Numbered from the stretch's first letter, positions 1 through 11,610 are shown. The stretch: 64,000 nucleotides of DNA from Gnetum montanum (GCA_015680685.1 MNCI01005050.1:160899-224898); one strand, 5' to 3'. The notes: generated by a model not told the origin, from the letters alone. Numbers and translations are program-made.

Positions 1-2831
1 TCGGGTCTGGATTCAAAACCTTTTGGGCAAGGTGGTAAGGATTATGTGGACGTAGCAACGTTTCCTTTACGCAACGAGGACATAGATGCAGGGGGTGAGG
101 ATGTAGTCTTGGAAATACCTGGGGTGGTACTTTCCTTTGACGTCTCACCTGTGAAGCACACTTCTTGTTTCTTAAGACGAGAAGGCTGTGAAGCTACTTT
201 ATGTGGGGAGGGGGTTGTTGAATGGATTGGACCACTGATAACAAATGGAGCTAATGACATTACTGTATGCAGTGGTGGTGTGGTTTTGCTAACAAGTGGT
301 ATAGGGATGGATGCTCGGGGAGGGACCCTCAAGACAAACGGTTGTTGCAGGGTTTTCTTTACCGTTGGTGGTACTGGTACGCTACGCTGAGGCACACGGA
401 CCACAAACGGTTGTTGGGACGGTCTAGGATTACTATCAACATTGATGGTGTTAATGATGTAACCAGCGTTGTTGGCATTAAGAGGATTTGTGTAGACATG
501 CAGGGATTGATTCTCGGGGCATATTGGGTTGGTTTCATCCAAAACCAATTTCCCTTGATCAATTATCCTTTGGATGTTATCCTTCAATGCCATGTAGTAA
601 TCCCTGTCATGACCACACTATTGATGGTAGTCACAGAACCACTCTAACTTGAAATCCTTAGGAACTGGTGGCTCATTAGGCAGAGCCAAAGAGGGGTTCC
701 TAAGGATCTTGCAATACCACTGATGTTTTCTAGCTCTCTCCTCTGACATCCTCTTGTGTTGGATGTACCCTGCCGCCAGTAATTTCTTCAGAAGATCTGA
801 AGGCTTGACAGGTAGCGGGCTATACTTTGAGTGATATTTATGCTCAAAGTTTGATTTAGGTGGTCCACATGCCTCAGGTGCAAATGTGGAAGGTTGAGGT
901 GCATTGCCCTATTTGGGCGTGGGGTTAGTTGCGGGTGCGGCCAATTTTTTATTGTTCTTGTTACTATTGTTGTTGGGGTTGGCTTCATTGGCCACAACAA
1001 CCACTATAGTTGTTGTAGCCTTACTCTTGTCCTTGTCCTTCTTTGTGAAGGTGTTCTTGTATGCAACGTAGGCTAGGTATTTGCTTGCCTCAAACGTGTC
1101 TTGTATACTTTTAGTCTGGGTGAAATCCTGACTAAGAGTATGGGGAGAGAGGTAGTACAGCTTAGACTTGATAAAGTCATTTACTGTACCCTTAAAGAAG
1201 GCCAGCAAATGGGCCTCCACATTAGGCTCACGGATCTCATTAAGGGTCGCGCTCCAACATTGGATGAACTTCTGGACTGGTTCTAGAGGATCCTACTTCA
1301 TGCTAATTAGCTAATCCAGTGTGAATTTTGGTCTCAATTTGTACTTGAAACACATCACAAACTGGGTCAACAACTCCTCTAGGGTTAAGATGGAGAAGCA
1401 TGGTAGTGCATGGTACCAATCCAGGGCTTTTCTAGTTAGGGACATGGCAAAGACATAGATAATCGTATGTGGCCATTTTTGCAAAAGAAGGGATTCAAAC
1501 CTAAAAGTAACAAGGTGTGCATTGGGGTTCCCCTTCCCATTGTATTTTGTGAGATGGGGAAGTGACATCCTTGGGGGTAACATTAGTGCAGGGATTTTCG
1601 GGCTAATGGGATCGTCTTGGTAAAAGTCCATGACTTGTACCATATCAAACTTGACAGCCTTGAGGTGTTTGATTTTCTTAGTAAGGGTCTGGATAAGCTT
1701 GAATTCTTGATCCAAACCCAGGGATGATGCAGATGGTTGGGGTACTGTCACAGCAGCCTACATCTGTGGGATGTTAAGGGAAACAACATGGCCCATTGGC
1801 GGTGCCATTGGGGTGGCCCCTGTGAACGATGCTACTTGTGCTTTCCACCACTTGGTAGGTGGTGTTGTTGGAGCAGCAACCATGGGTTGAGTTGTGGGGT
1901 AGGCCGCTTGTGTGGACGATAGAATAGACCATAGTCCTGTGCTAGGTTGTACCATTTGCGAGGCTTGGTAGTTCTGATGGTGAACATAGTGAGACATCTA
2001 CGATGGTAGCATAGCAAGAGGAGAAGTAAATGGGGTCCACCATGTGGATGGACCTAGACCCGCTGTTGATGATGGGATAGGTGTAAATGCAGGAATGGAA
2101 GCAGAGGCTGCATACAACTGCAAGGTAGGTACGATGTGAATGTAAGGTAAGGTAGCTGTAGTTGGCGCATGTTGCGAAGCAAAAAGGGATTGATGAGCAG
2201 TTTGCAGAGGAATAGTGACTAAGGTTGAGATAGGAATGTGGGTGTGTTGATACGCTGAGGGCATGGTACAACTACCTATGATAGGTGGAATCAAAGGCTA
2301 CAATGGCACAGCTATGATCCTAAAAGGAGTACCAATAGATAACAGGTTAGTCTAGAAGGACTGGGTAGGAGGGATGGTGGCAAGGTTGGTTTGACCTCCC
2401 CCATCGGATTGGGAATCTAGTTCCTCCTGTCCATCCTAGAAAGCCTCGTCCTGGTGAGACGCTATGTCTTACACCTCATCGAGCCTAGACAACCATATCA
2501 GCTACTCTAGAATCCACTAATGCGATTGTGTCAAAGGAATGGAAGCACCAGGAGTGGGAGCAAATTCCTTCCCATTGGTATAAGCAAACTCGAAGTTATG
2601 CTTCTCTTCGAGTTCTTGTGCATCTAAGGGCAAATTCGCCTACATCTTAGCGCAGAGAAAGTGATATCATTCATATTGTTGGGCTGAGCCCTTAGGTTGC
2701 TGATTTTGGATCCTAAGGGATCGACGTGGCCCCACCACTGGGCTGGGTGGTTGCTTGGTACCTGTAGTGACTTGAATCAGAACAGGGCCTTTGAGGTTAG
2801 CAGTAGCAAGAGCGGTAGTTGGAGAAGCCAT
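1..2831 (-). pseudogene. gag of element A (Tat-like), partial, several stops
   Basis: The best start is the ATG at 2831 (MASPTTALATANLKGP). Conserved frame follows for about 940 codons to the window edge with several in-frame stops. Order: an N-terminal Pro/Thr/Ser-rich stretch (about 2500-1760); the retrotransposon gag domain (1751-1311) with PHLTKYNGKGNPNAHLVTF, LTRKALDWYHALP and LLTQFVMCFKYKL; a helix-rich part (1220-909); a degenerate zinc knuckle near 640-600 (CDYH..CGHD..Y, last Cys lost, one stop inside) followed by ALKDNIQRIIDQGKL; then a long Pro/Ser linker with repeated PFV(V/L)RVP motifs (593-42). Gag forms the particle that packages element RNA. It is better kept than the homologous gag of C or D, but the stops make it a pseudogene. 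Confidence 0.85.
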
Positions 2832-2883
2832 TTTTGTAAAGCTAAAAGGAATGCAAACATGGGAAACCAGAAGATCTAGTGGT

Positions 2884-3211
2884 GATCTAAGGCTTTAAGT
2901 CCTATAGGGTTCTAGAAGAATCTTTGAAGCTACCGATTTGCACCACACAATGCGTAAACAACCACAAGAGGGTGTCACATTTACGCTAGCACGTATTGAG
3001 GTACAAAAAGTATGTAGGACTATCGTGAAACCAGGGGATCAAATGGCGATTGGAGGCTTTATGTCTTGTAGGGTTTCGAAGAAACTGTTGAAGCGATCAA
3101 TCTACACCACATGATGAGTAAATACCTACAAAAGGGTATCAAGTTTACGCTAGTGCATGTCAGGGTACAGAATGCATACAAGACTACCATAAAACATGGA
3201 AAGGGCATGAA
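2884..3211. repeat. 164-bp tandem duplication in the leader of element A
   Basis: Two diverged copies (about 2884-3047 and 3048-3211) share blocks such as GGCTTTA.GTC, CACCACA..ATG.GTAAA and TTTACGCTAG. They lie between the primer site and the gag start, so the duplication belongs to the untranslated leader. Confidence 0.75.
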
Positions 3212-3213
3212 AA

Positions 3214-3232
3214 GGCACTCCTTCTAGCACCA
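3214..3232 (-). other. Primer binding site of element A
   Basis: The minus strand reads TGGTGCTAGAAGGAGTGCC, six bases inside the LTR end (spacer GTTTTC). The same TGGTGCTAGAAGGAG follows the 5' LTR of D (23241-23257) and of C (10583-10598), so it is the primer site of this group. I did not assign the tRNA. Confidence 0.75.
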
Positions 3233-3802
3233 GAAAACTGTAACGACTGAAAACATCAGTGACTGGAAACACCAAGAGGTCATTGGTTGGATAATCTTAA
3301 CCCCAAATCCATGCGAGGGTTGTGCTGGAGTAAAAAAAAATGAGGTGCCCTGACCAGTCTAGTCAATTAGACAGGGACTTAGTCGATGTCTCTAAACCTT
3401 TTTGCAAACGTTTGATTTGAAAATGATACTTATAACGTAGAATAATAATTATTAAATATGAGGAAGCAAAAACAATGTGAAATGCCATGAAAAACAGGAA
3501 AATAAATCAAACCAAAGTTAATAAATGCACCACTTCAAGATCATGGCTTTACTTTGCCAAGGTGGATACAATCGGTTGCTCAACATTGGGAAGCACAGAG
3601 ATCCCAACAATAACCAGGATGTTCAAAGCAAGCCAACAATGCACTTCAATGTGAACTTTAGAGCCAACTATGTGAAAATGGTACAAGGCCAACAAGGTTA
3701 GCTTGGAATAGAGGGGATTTGTTTTGCTAACCCCTAATAGGATTTGCTAACTACTCAAGTTTGCCAACTTTTGAACCAACACAAATTTTTCCAAACTCTT
3801 TG

Positions 3803-3843
3803 ATTTGCCGACTTGCTGACTTGCCGACTTGCCGACTTGCCAA
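3803..3843. repeat. Short tandem repeat (GACTTGCCG)n
   Basis: About four copies of a 9-10 base unit (GACTTGCCG with small changes) lie in the R/U5 side of the element A LTR. No function is suggested. Confidence 0.7.
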
Positions 3844-3939
3844 CAATTGCTTAAATTTTCCAACCCTTTACTAATTTTCCAACCTAAATTCTTAAATTTG
3901 CTAACAAAATGCCAACCCTTTGAGCGTTGCTCATTGGGG

Positions 3940-3947
3940 TATTTATA
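3940..3947 (-). promoter_or_regulatory. TATA box of the element A LTR
   Basis: The minus strand reads TATAAATA in the context GCCCTATAAATACC. The same box at the same relative place occurs in both D LTRs (16624-16631, 24087-24094) and in J (51330-51337), so it is the shared LTR promoter. Transcription would run leftward. Confidence 0.7.
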
Positions 3948-4193
3948 GGGCCAAAAGGATGTGAGAAACGAGGCCTAGATGACATGTGTCTTGGACTCAT
4001 AAGATGTTGACATGTCTGTGTTGCATGAACATGCAGAGCTAGTCATGAACTTGCCATGCTACAATTACGCTATCAAAACTAGGGATGTGTGCCAACGATG
4101 CAGATAAGGAATGAGGTGCATTGAAGTAGCATAGTTGCCAACTATGCTGTGCTACACTTTGGAGCGTAGCATGTTGGTGTGGCATAGCAACTT

Positions 4194-4802
4194 GCTACGC
4201 TTTGCTACGCTATGTAGCGTAGCATAACGTAGCCACCAATTTGAGGAAAAAATATGTGTTGGAGGTAGTTGCATGTGCTGGAAGCCTTTGAAGTGTTTTG
4301 GCTGGTTCTACATGTTTGCTACGCTATGCTACGCTGTGTAGCGTAGCATAGTATAACAGCTGGCCTTAGCTACAAAAATGCTGACAATTTGCAACCTTTG
4401 TTCTTTGCTATGTGAAGCCTTTGAACTTGGTGATCCTGCATTGTGAGACACCTTTTGTCATTCTTGCATCATTTCTATGTTGTGCTATGCTATGCAGTGT
4501 AGCATAGAATAGCAGCCAACATAGCTTGCTTTTTTGCTAAATTTGCCACTTTCTAGTAGAAGGAGCCTTGCTAAAGGACTTGGAGTCAAGTGAGGTAAAT
4601 GGTTTTGAAGGCTGAAGGTGCTTACCGAGTGTAATTGAAATCACTAAGTAAGCTGGGCCTTTTTTTCTTACTTTTTCTACACCATGCTACACTGCATAGT
4701 GTAGCATAGCATAGCATTGTCTTGCAATAGTTTGCCATTTATTGCCTAAACAACCGTCTTCTGAGGCTTGCTACGCTACTTCTAGCGTAGTGTAGCATAG
4801 CA
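4194..4802. repeat. Five imperfect palindromes in U3 of the element A LTR
   Basis: Modules built on GCTACGCTA..TAGCGTAGC occur at about 4194-4233, 4316-4352, 4483-4514, 4678-4716 and 4766-4802. The module at 4204-4223 has perfect 9-bp arms and a 2-base spacer. They lie upstream of the TATA box in LTR orientation, where enhancers sit. D and J LTRs carry related modules. Confidence 0.75.
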
Positions 4803-5097
4803 AACTTCTTGACTAGAAAACTTGCCAAACTGTTTCGCCCATCCTAAGCACCACCGACAACTCCACATGTGGTTTCTAAGTAAACTGTCATCCAGATGAA
4901 TTTTCTATGTGGGCAAGCTGGAGAGTCTGTTGAGCCTATCAACACTGGATGTATAAAACTTGCCAAACTAGATATTCTAGAACTTAGAGCATCCATTTCC
5001 TGCCAAATTGGTCATGATGCCGCACTTGTGGAAATCATTTGCCTGAATTTTGAGACCCTGGTGAAGCAAGAGGATCCCAAAATTTTAGGGTGTTTCA

Positions 5098-5102
5098 CTG
5101 AT
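5098..5102. other. Presumed target-site duplication of element A (CTGAT)
   Basis: These are the five bases beside the LTR end. The left partner is outside the window, so this is a prediction. Confidence 0.4.
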
Positions 5103-6686
5103 GATGATTGAGATCACTAGAGAATGCAATATCTAACTATGTTTATGATGGCCAAGATCTCCAAAGAAGTATCTAATGGTGCTTATAGTTGTTAAGATTA
5201 CCCTAGGATGTGGTATTTGATGGTGCTATTAGTACTCATGGACATTGTGAACCCTTGACTTTTAATAAGTAGAGTAACAAGCATGATGAAGCAAATGTAG
5301 TTAAGCAAACATGTAGACATTGATAGATGGTGAGTAGTGATGGATAGAGGTGCAACATTAGCTAAAGCAGAAGCATAGAGACTATAGTGATAAAGAATAG
5401 TATAAGCATGGTAGAGAAGTAAGGATTTATAGCTTATGCATGCTATATATAGAGATGTGCTAATAGTGGTGGTAGGAAAAGTGCATCACTAGTGGTAGGA
5501 AAAGAATGATTTTGATGGTTGACAACAAAGAGACAAGGATTTTGTTAGGTTATGATAGTATTTGTAGCAATGTTATGATAACTAGATCATGGTAGCACAC
5601 TATAACTAGGTTGCATAGTAGCATGGTTGTTCCTTACTACCCTATCACAATGAAATGTAGCTAAGCCTCACTACACACGAACCTTACTATGGTTAGGCTA
5701 TGTAATAGCATGGTCTAGAATTTCCATAGCTAGGCCATGTAGTAGTTCAATTGACCGCAATGTTGCTAGGTCCTAATGGGTGTCCTTTTTAAAATATTTT
5801 TTATTTTCTTTATTATATATATATATTTATAAAAATGTATAGTTATATTAAATAATCACATAAATGAAGATGATGGGTAGGTTGCTAAGGCTTGATCCTT
5901 TAAATTATTTACTATAGCATCTTGAGTTCAATTCCAAGCCTTACTTTTGAATTTTATAATTTATTTTTTAATATTATTTTAACCAACGCATCTTGAGGAT
6001 AGAGAACTTATAAGGGAGGGATGAATAAGTTCCTAATTTAAATTATACCTACCACAAAAAAACACAAAATTTTACACGATTCCCCAACTTCAGTACTTCC
6101 ACACTCGGATGGTAGAATCCATGCATACCTCTGGACTTTGTTTCTCAATGAAATGTGGTTTGAAAAGTGTTTTTTTCTCAACTAAATGTGGTTTGAAGAA
6201 CACCACACCCTATACAAGCCCTGAGCTCCACGTCAGAGTGTTTTTTCACTATGAAACCACACAATCCTATAAGGTTCCAAGAAGCTTAGAATGTGATTTC
6301 AAGGATTCCAAAAACTTTATAAAATTAAGCTATGCTCTAGAGTGTTTTGATGTTGCAAAACCACTCAACCCCACATGGTCCCAACAAGCTCAATTGGAAT
6401 ACCTTTTTGCAAGAAGTACATCAACCCTGTAGGGCAATGAAGAAAAAGAAAAAGGCACAAGAAAAAAATGTAACTAAAATTACAAGTCCTTGTCGTTGAA
6501 GCTCAATTCAACATACAACCAAGCAAATGATGTTACAATGATAAACAAGAATACAAAAGCATAGATATGACAATGATTTCTTTGATGTAAATAATGCTTC
6601 CTCTATTTCTAATAATTTGGTATCTTCTTATAGCCTTGGAGTTTTCAAACACTTCTTGGAATTCCTGCAATAACTACCAAATGGCT

Positions 6687-6724
6687 CATGTAGACATCTC
6701 CTTCAAAGTTGGGATGTCTACATG
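6687..6724. repeat. Perfect 12-bp inverted repeat (hairpin)
   Basis: CATGTAGACATC at 6687-6698 is followed after 14 bases by its exact reverse complement at 6713-6724. Further AGACATCT/GATGTCT-like words lie at 6740-6815. No downstream gene explains it. Confidence 0.7.
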
Positions 6725-7114
6725 AGAATGACCTCTATTCAAGAGAGACATCTTACTAAAAAATGGAATGTCTCCTATTGGACATCTCTAGGGAGACATC
6801 TTCTCTAAAGTAGAGACATCTTCTCAATTCTTGGGCTCTAATTTTTTAGGCTTCCTCTTGTCAGTTTGTCTTCTTCTTAGTCCTTAGAGCATCTTCATTT
6901 GGTTTGTAGTCTTCGAATTTGGTCCATGCTCATTCATGCTCTTATCTTGGCTCATAAAGTCTTTACTTTATTATCTCATTGTAGATCTTGTTTTTTCCTT
7001 AAGTCCTTAGTTCTCAAGTGGAGTTCTTGTTTATGTCTTGTAAACACATCATCCACAACAAACACACTATGTTCTTCATTTGGCTTAAGGTTTTGACATA
7101 CCAAAAGGATAACA

Positions 7115-7361
7115 CATCCTAGGTGATTAACATTGTGGTTAACTAGATGATGGGTAAAAGTTTTTTTTGGCTAGGAAAAGGTTTTGGGTTCAATTCTTAA
7201 TATTAAAATTCTAAATATTTTTAACTCTTTCATATTATTTTATTCAACTCATCCTAGTCGATTGAAATCATGATTAGCCTAATGATGGTTAAGAGATTGA
7301 TTTGGCTAATGGGAGATTATGGGTTCTATTTATGACATTAAAATTTTAACCTTTTATTTAT
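7115..7361 (+). repeat. Tandem pair of about 130-bp units, possibly tRNA-like SINE copies
   Basis: Two diverged copies (about 7115-7240 and 7246-7361) share AAC.CATCCTAG, a TAGATGATGG/TAATGATGG word, TTTGGCTA, then GGGTTCAATTCTTA or GGGTTCTATTTATGA and a common AATTTTAA end. The first word and the GGTTCAAT word resemble the A and B boxes of tRNA-derived SINEs. A similar unit may lie near 5865-5960. The assignment is weak. Confidence 0.3.
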
Positions 7362-8161
7362 TTATTTATGAAGGTATGTAATATAAGAAATTTGAATGGT
7401 AATATCTACCAAACCATAAGTTCAATTAGGATGAAAATGATACCGTTGGAATCATCTCAATGAGTACTATGCATTGGGTATGGTTTCAATGTTCAAAAGA
7501 TAAGTTAGATTTATAAGATTTGAAAGCACCAAAATAGTCTATTTTGTTGAATTAACATTACTAGGCTGATATATGAATGACATGTAGGCTTCTAAGCAAC
7601 TTGGATTTGATTATAATGATACACGAACTCTTAAAAAAATGTAACGCATATACCTTTGCAATTTCAGAAGTGTGCTATAAGCCTGTCCTTTCACATCATG
7701 GATATACCTTAATAAGATATTAAGGAAAAGGTTAGCAAAGTAAGACATCACAACATTAGCCACCAAGCACGAGATGGGTAAGAGTTACCTAGTTACCTAG
7801 ACTAAAGTATCCTCATCTTACCAACATCTCTTGCAAATAATATATCGTCATGCAGTATAATAAGATCTTTTGGTTATTAATATCTATGAAATTCATTAAG
7901 AAGGAATATTGTTGGTTGATGGGATCCATCTTGAACATGATGCATATTCGTAGTTCTCTTGTAGATATATGGTTTAGACTTAATTACCTATAAAAATCAC
8001 TAGAAGAGTATCTTTTCATGTACATGAATCTTATCAAACATAAGTACATCTGGTGGGGGTGCATAGTTCTTCCTAGATTGTGGCTCTATGGTTCATCATT
8101 AGATTTTAGTTGGCCCTTAATTTTGATTGGTCCTTGGGTTGTGGTTTTCCCCAATAATAAA

Positions 8162-8682
8162 TGTGACATCCTCTTCTCAGATGTCATGGTAAACATAAAA
8201 TATACATAACATTCAACATTTTGTGTAAAGAAAATAATTGAGAAAATCCAAAAGAAAAATGAAAAGAATGTTATATTAATATAGAATAATGTATTTTGGT
8301 CATGATTTGATGGTTTTTTAAAAGTACATTCCTTTGACATCTATTTCTTAGAGGCAATCCAACATTGTTACCATGATTAGGCATGTAACTATGTAGAAGG
8401 AATGCCTAGTCAGATTCATGTCCTACTTCACCTAGCACTTATTACTTACATTTACCAACTCTGCAACTCCATTTTCATATGACCTCTAATACCTAGGTAT
8501 AAATACCTTAGGCTAAACTCCTAAATAGCACCTCTAGAGGCATCCCCATTATTACAATATGTTCTTTCAAGTCTTAATTACAACTTGTATTTCTAGGTCT
8601 TACTAAAATAATAACAACACTTATTATGAAGAGACACCATCTTTGTTATGTAGTGACATCATTTAGGAATGGGGATATAACA
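8162..8682 (+). repeat. Possible solo LTR (about 521 bp)
   Basis: The stretch starts TGTGACATCC and ends GGATATAACA, which form an 8/10 inverted pair as at gypsy LTR ends. An internal GGTATAAATACC near 8495 could be a TATA box. The flanking 5-mers (ATAAA, ATTTC) do not match, so the call rests on end motifs only. Confidence 0.3.
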
Positions 8683-9042
8683 ATTTCATCATCTAAAACC
8701 ATAGTCTATTTGATATGCAAAAATACCAAGTGGTCTTTCCTAACAAAGTATAATTAATGTTTTGTATATTCCAAAGATTCTAGTCATCACAAGATCACAA
8801 TTTACATATTGTATTCCAATTTAAAATATAAAGCATTTTCTTCAAATAATATGACTACAAAATAGTTCTTTCTTTTTTTTTAATCTCATGAATTATTATT
8901 TTAGGACAATAAAAGTAAAAAAGTTAATGAAGAGACAATTCCTAAAGAATAGATCTCACCAAATATAATTAACCAGCCGATGATAATAGCTTACCCTTCC
9001 ACCTAGTAAGTCTATTATTAATCTTCTAAAGAATTGAATACC
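8683..9042 (-). pseudogene. LINE K reverse transcriptase, C-terminal part
   Basis: The minus strand from 9042 leftward reads in one frame through KINNRLTRWKGKLLSSAG, then LYLVRSIL and CPKIIIHEI. This is the stretch after the palm in plant L1-type RTs (W-KGK-LS-AG, then L..S.L..LP). The upstream part of the same domain is at 49525-50674, the two being separated by element C. Taking out C and one AAATT copy joins the halves in frame. Homology fades left of about 8880. The ORF is full of stops and dead. Confidence 0.7.
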
Positions 9043-9047
9043 AAATT
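9043..9047. other. Target-site duplication of element C, left copy (AAATT)
   Basis: AAATT lies directly before the TGAAACA start of the 5' LTR of C. The identical AAATT lies directly after its 3' LTR (49520-49524). Confidence 0.85.
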
Positions 9048-10574
9048 TGAAACAACACAAAAAATTTTATGTTATAGCCAATCTTCATCACGTAGCTTTC
9101 ACCCCATGAAACCCAAGGTAAAATTTCATTGTAAATGTGAAAATTGTAATCCACAATGAGCAAGTTTACATACTTTATACTTTTCGGGCTAAGAAATGCC
9201 TCATAAGTGGTCCAAGCCTCATTTCCCAAGTGAAAAAAAGTTACATAGTGTCTATATTTGGGCTTTGGAGGATCTAAAATGCCTTTTAGAATACCAAAAA
9301 CGTTAATTTGATGGGTTTTATGGGAAGTATACATTTTTCTATGCTAGAAGCACATGCAGGGAGGTAAATCTCACCTACCCCCAATGTGGAAATGTGGGGG
9401 TTTTGAAAAATTTCATCCTTCGATATGGAGACCACATGCATAGCCTAGAAACCTTCCCCCCTTAGCATGAAAGTTTTTCCCCAGCATGGAATCTTCACCC
9501 CTAGTGTTGAAAATTGCATTCCCCATCATGGAAGCCACAAAAGCCATATTTCAACACTTCATGCACTTCAACATTGACCAACCACTTCAACAAGCATGGT
9601 GGAGGGCTTAGCATGTAAGATTCATCTCCAACATGGAAGGTATATCTCGGTTAACATTTATAGTAAACAAAATGACCATGGGGGAAACACTTACTATGAA
9701 TAGTAAGCCCCCAAACAGGCACCCATCTCACTTAAATTTGCTAGCCATTTTGTAGCCAAATCACAGCCATCTAGCAACCCCATTCATGACCCAAATAACC
9801 TATAAAAGTCAACATCAAACACCATTTACAGGTTCTAGTATTTTACAATGTTAAGCACTTTACACTATTAAGCAATTTTACACAGTTCAATAACTTTTGG
9901 TATACAAACACTTTGGTAGTTCCATAGTTTTTTAGATAGTTAAGTAATTTTTCAAGCACTAATTCCACACTTGGGGCATCCTTAGACACTTAGGAGCTCT
10001 TGCAAATTCCCATACATGCATTCTCTTGAACCCTAGTGTTGAAGCATTATGGCCTTAAGACTTGTGAACTTTTGATATCAAAGTTGCATTTCTGGGGCTT
10101 CCAATCCCTAGCATGGAGAAATATAGTAATCAAATTTCTCACTTTTCTCACCCCTCCCCAATAGTGATCCAAATTGTAGATCTGGATGAGGTTTGATAGC
10201 ATCAAGAATGGCTTAGGATCTAAATCTTGAAGCAGATCACATTAGCTTCAATGGGATTTGAACTCCTACATAAGTGAACCCTCTTTCTACTCATCCAAGC
10301 ATCATTTGTACACATTTTTGTAACTTTTTGGGTTTTGTGTATAATATATATTTATTTATTACATTTTCATTATTTTATATCTATTATCATTTTGCATTGC
10401 ATTTCTTTTTATTACCATGCTTTACGTTCTGTAAGTCCCTAGTTGATTTACCAAACTACCCAGGGCACCTTGAATCCCATTTTTCTTACGAAGACCCTAG
10501 GGATTTAGGGTTGAGGAACAACTACACTAAGGATCCTTTATTTTTTCCAATGATCAAGGTTTTCAATTGCAACA
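9048..10574 (+). repeat. 5' LTR of element C (1527 bp)
   Basis: The LTR starts TGAAACAACAC and ends TTGCAACA. It aligns along its length with the 3' LTR at 47955-49519, with visible substitutions and small indels. U3 holds several GTGGAA/CATGGAA modules (9380-9560) like those of the 41-43 kb array. The divergence, roughly a tenth by eye, points to an old insertion. Confidence 0.9.
9801..9808 (+). promoter_or_regulatory. TATA box of the element C 5' LTR
   Basis: TATAAAAG in the context ACCTATAAAAG. The 3' LTR has the same box at 48693-48700. It sits about midway in the LTR, as expected between U3 and R. Confidence 0.65.
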
Positions 10575-10582
10575 TAATTTCT

Positions 10583-10598
10583 TGGTGCTAGAAGGAGG
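10583..10598 (+). other. Primer binding site of element C
   Basis: TGGTGCTAGAAGGAGG starts nine bases after the LTR end. It is the same site as in A and D, although the C LTR body is quite different. It primes minus-strand DNA synthesis; the tRNA is not assigned. Confidence 0.8.
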
Positions 10599-10849
10599 TT
10601 CTTCACCTAAATTTTGTCAAATCTACCTCACAATCAATGTTGCAATTCATCCTCCTTTACTCCCAAAACCCAACATGGAACTAGCAAGTGTTTGGACTTT
10701 GAAATTTTCATAGCAGTTGTTGTGAATTTCTAAATCCAGTGTTGATTTTTTTTGTGGATTTCCTTATCCCCCTTGGCAACCAAAATCCCCCTAGAGCAGA
10801 AACCTCAACATGGAATATATGAGTGGTTTGGGTGCTAAAATTTCATAAC

Positions 10850-11610
10850 ACCTACTATGAATTTTTTAGCCAATTTCTCTAGTTTCTAAAGTGGGTAGTT
10901 CAACCCTTCTTTCCAAGCTAAGAAAGTTGGCAACCTACTAAAATCAATTTTATTGAAGAAATACCAACATTTCACTTTGGTTTTTTTTTAGCCTTTCCCC
11001 TTGTCAACATTGGATTAGGTGTGGGATTTTCATTATCTCAACCCCCCTTCTTCCCCTTCCTACCATACCCAGTGTGGAAGCAATTGGGAGGCCAACGTGG
11101 AAGAGGGTTAATATCAACTTTGCAAAAATCAACATTTCAAATCTAAAGTCTTTTTTCATATTTCTTGCAGCCAAAACTCCTAGAAAATCAACACTGCCCC
11201 TTCCCCGCCCCCCAAGAAAAAAAAACAAAACTACAGCATGGAAGCTACACATGGTTGGATGGTAGCGTTTCATAGTAGTTGTCATGAATTCTTTCCTCTA
11301 AGGCCAATGTTGAAACCCTTTTCCCTTTCTCTTTTTGTTATCAATTTTCTTTTAGTTTCTAAAGTGGGTGATGCAGCACTTTCAAAATCTACCAAACTTC
11401 TAGAAGTTAGCTTCCCTCCATTTTTCCAAGTTGACAAAATTAGCATCTTACTAAAAACAATTTTTAGTAATGAAACCCAAACTTTTCACTTTGGTTTTCA
11501 GCCTTCACCCTCATCAAAATCCCCCCCACTACCATACCTAGCATAAAGGCAATTGGAAGGCCAACTTGGGTGAGGCTTGAAACCAACATTTTCAACTTTT
11601 CATTCTTGGT
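10850..11610 (+). repeat. Tandem duplication (about 0.47-0.5 kb) in the leader of C
   Basis: Two diverged copies share TTTCATA.....T..TGAATT, TAGTTTCTAAAGTGGGT (10881 and 11354), TTTCACTTTGGTTTT (10970 and 11484) and CTACCATACC..G followed by GCAATTGG(G/A)AGGCCAAC. The period is 473-514 because of indels. The copies lie between primer site and gag, as in A, where the leader is also duplicated. ORFs here are chance. Confidence 0.7.

Larger units (their letters stand above)
1..5097 (-). mobile_element. Element A: Tat-like Ty3/gypsy LTR retrotransposon, 5' part
   Basis: The element lies on the minus strand. Reading leftward there is a 5' LTR (5097-3239), a primer binding site (3232-3214), a leader with a 164-bp tandem duplication, and a gag frame from 2831 to the window edge. 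The internal pol part and the 3' LTR lie outside the window. The LTR ends TGTTTCA at 5097, and the next five bases (CTGAT, 5098-5102) should be the target duplication, whose partner is off the left edge. The LTR is homologous to those of element D and of J. Lineage is inferred from the gag and zinc-knuckle layout and from D and C, which share the family's protease. Confidence 0.85.
3239..5097 (-). repeat. 5' LTR of element A (1859 bp)
   Basis: Left end TGTAACGACTG and right end GGTGTTTCA match the ends of the D LTRs, whose limits are fixed by target duplications. The first 170 bp (plus reading) align with D and J: a 'CTGGAAACACCAAG' block, then 'CATGCGAGGG..GTGCTGGA' and 'GACAGGGACTT'. On the minus strand U3 runs from 5097 to about 3950, followed by a TATA box. 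U3 holds five palindromes. ORFs in this LTR (for example 4896-5111) are chance frames. Confidence 0.85.
5103..8161. other. Anonymous AT-rich intergenic sequence
   Basis: I see no coding region with conserved features. ORFs at 6109-6432, 6899-7096 and 8018-8209 have no recognisable domain and no supporting context. The stretch holds a TA dinucleotide run (5813-5826), a perfect hairpin (6687-6724) and a tandem pair that may be tRNA-like (7115-7361). It is probably old transposon debris too eroded to name. Confidence 0.6.

Noticed and set aside
4896-5111. ORF of 71 codons at the right of element A
   Set aside because: It lies inside the LTR and crosses its end; D LTRs have no such frame.
6109-6432. 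107-codon ORF as a small host gene
   Set aside because: No conserved motif, promoter or splice context; codon pattern looks random for AT-rich DNA.
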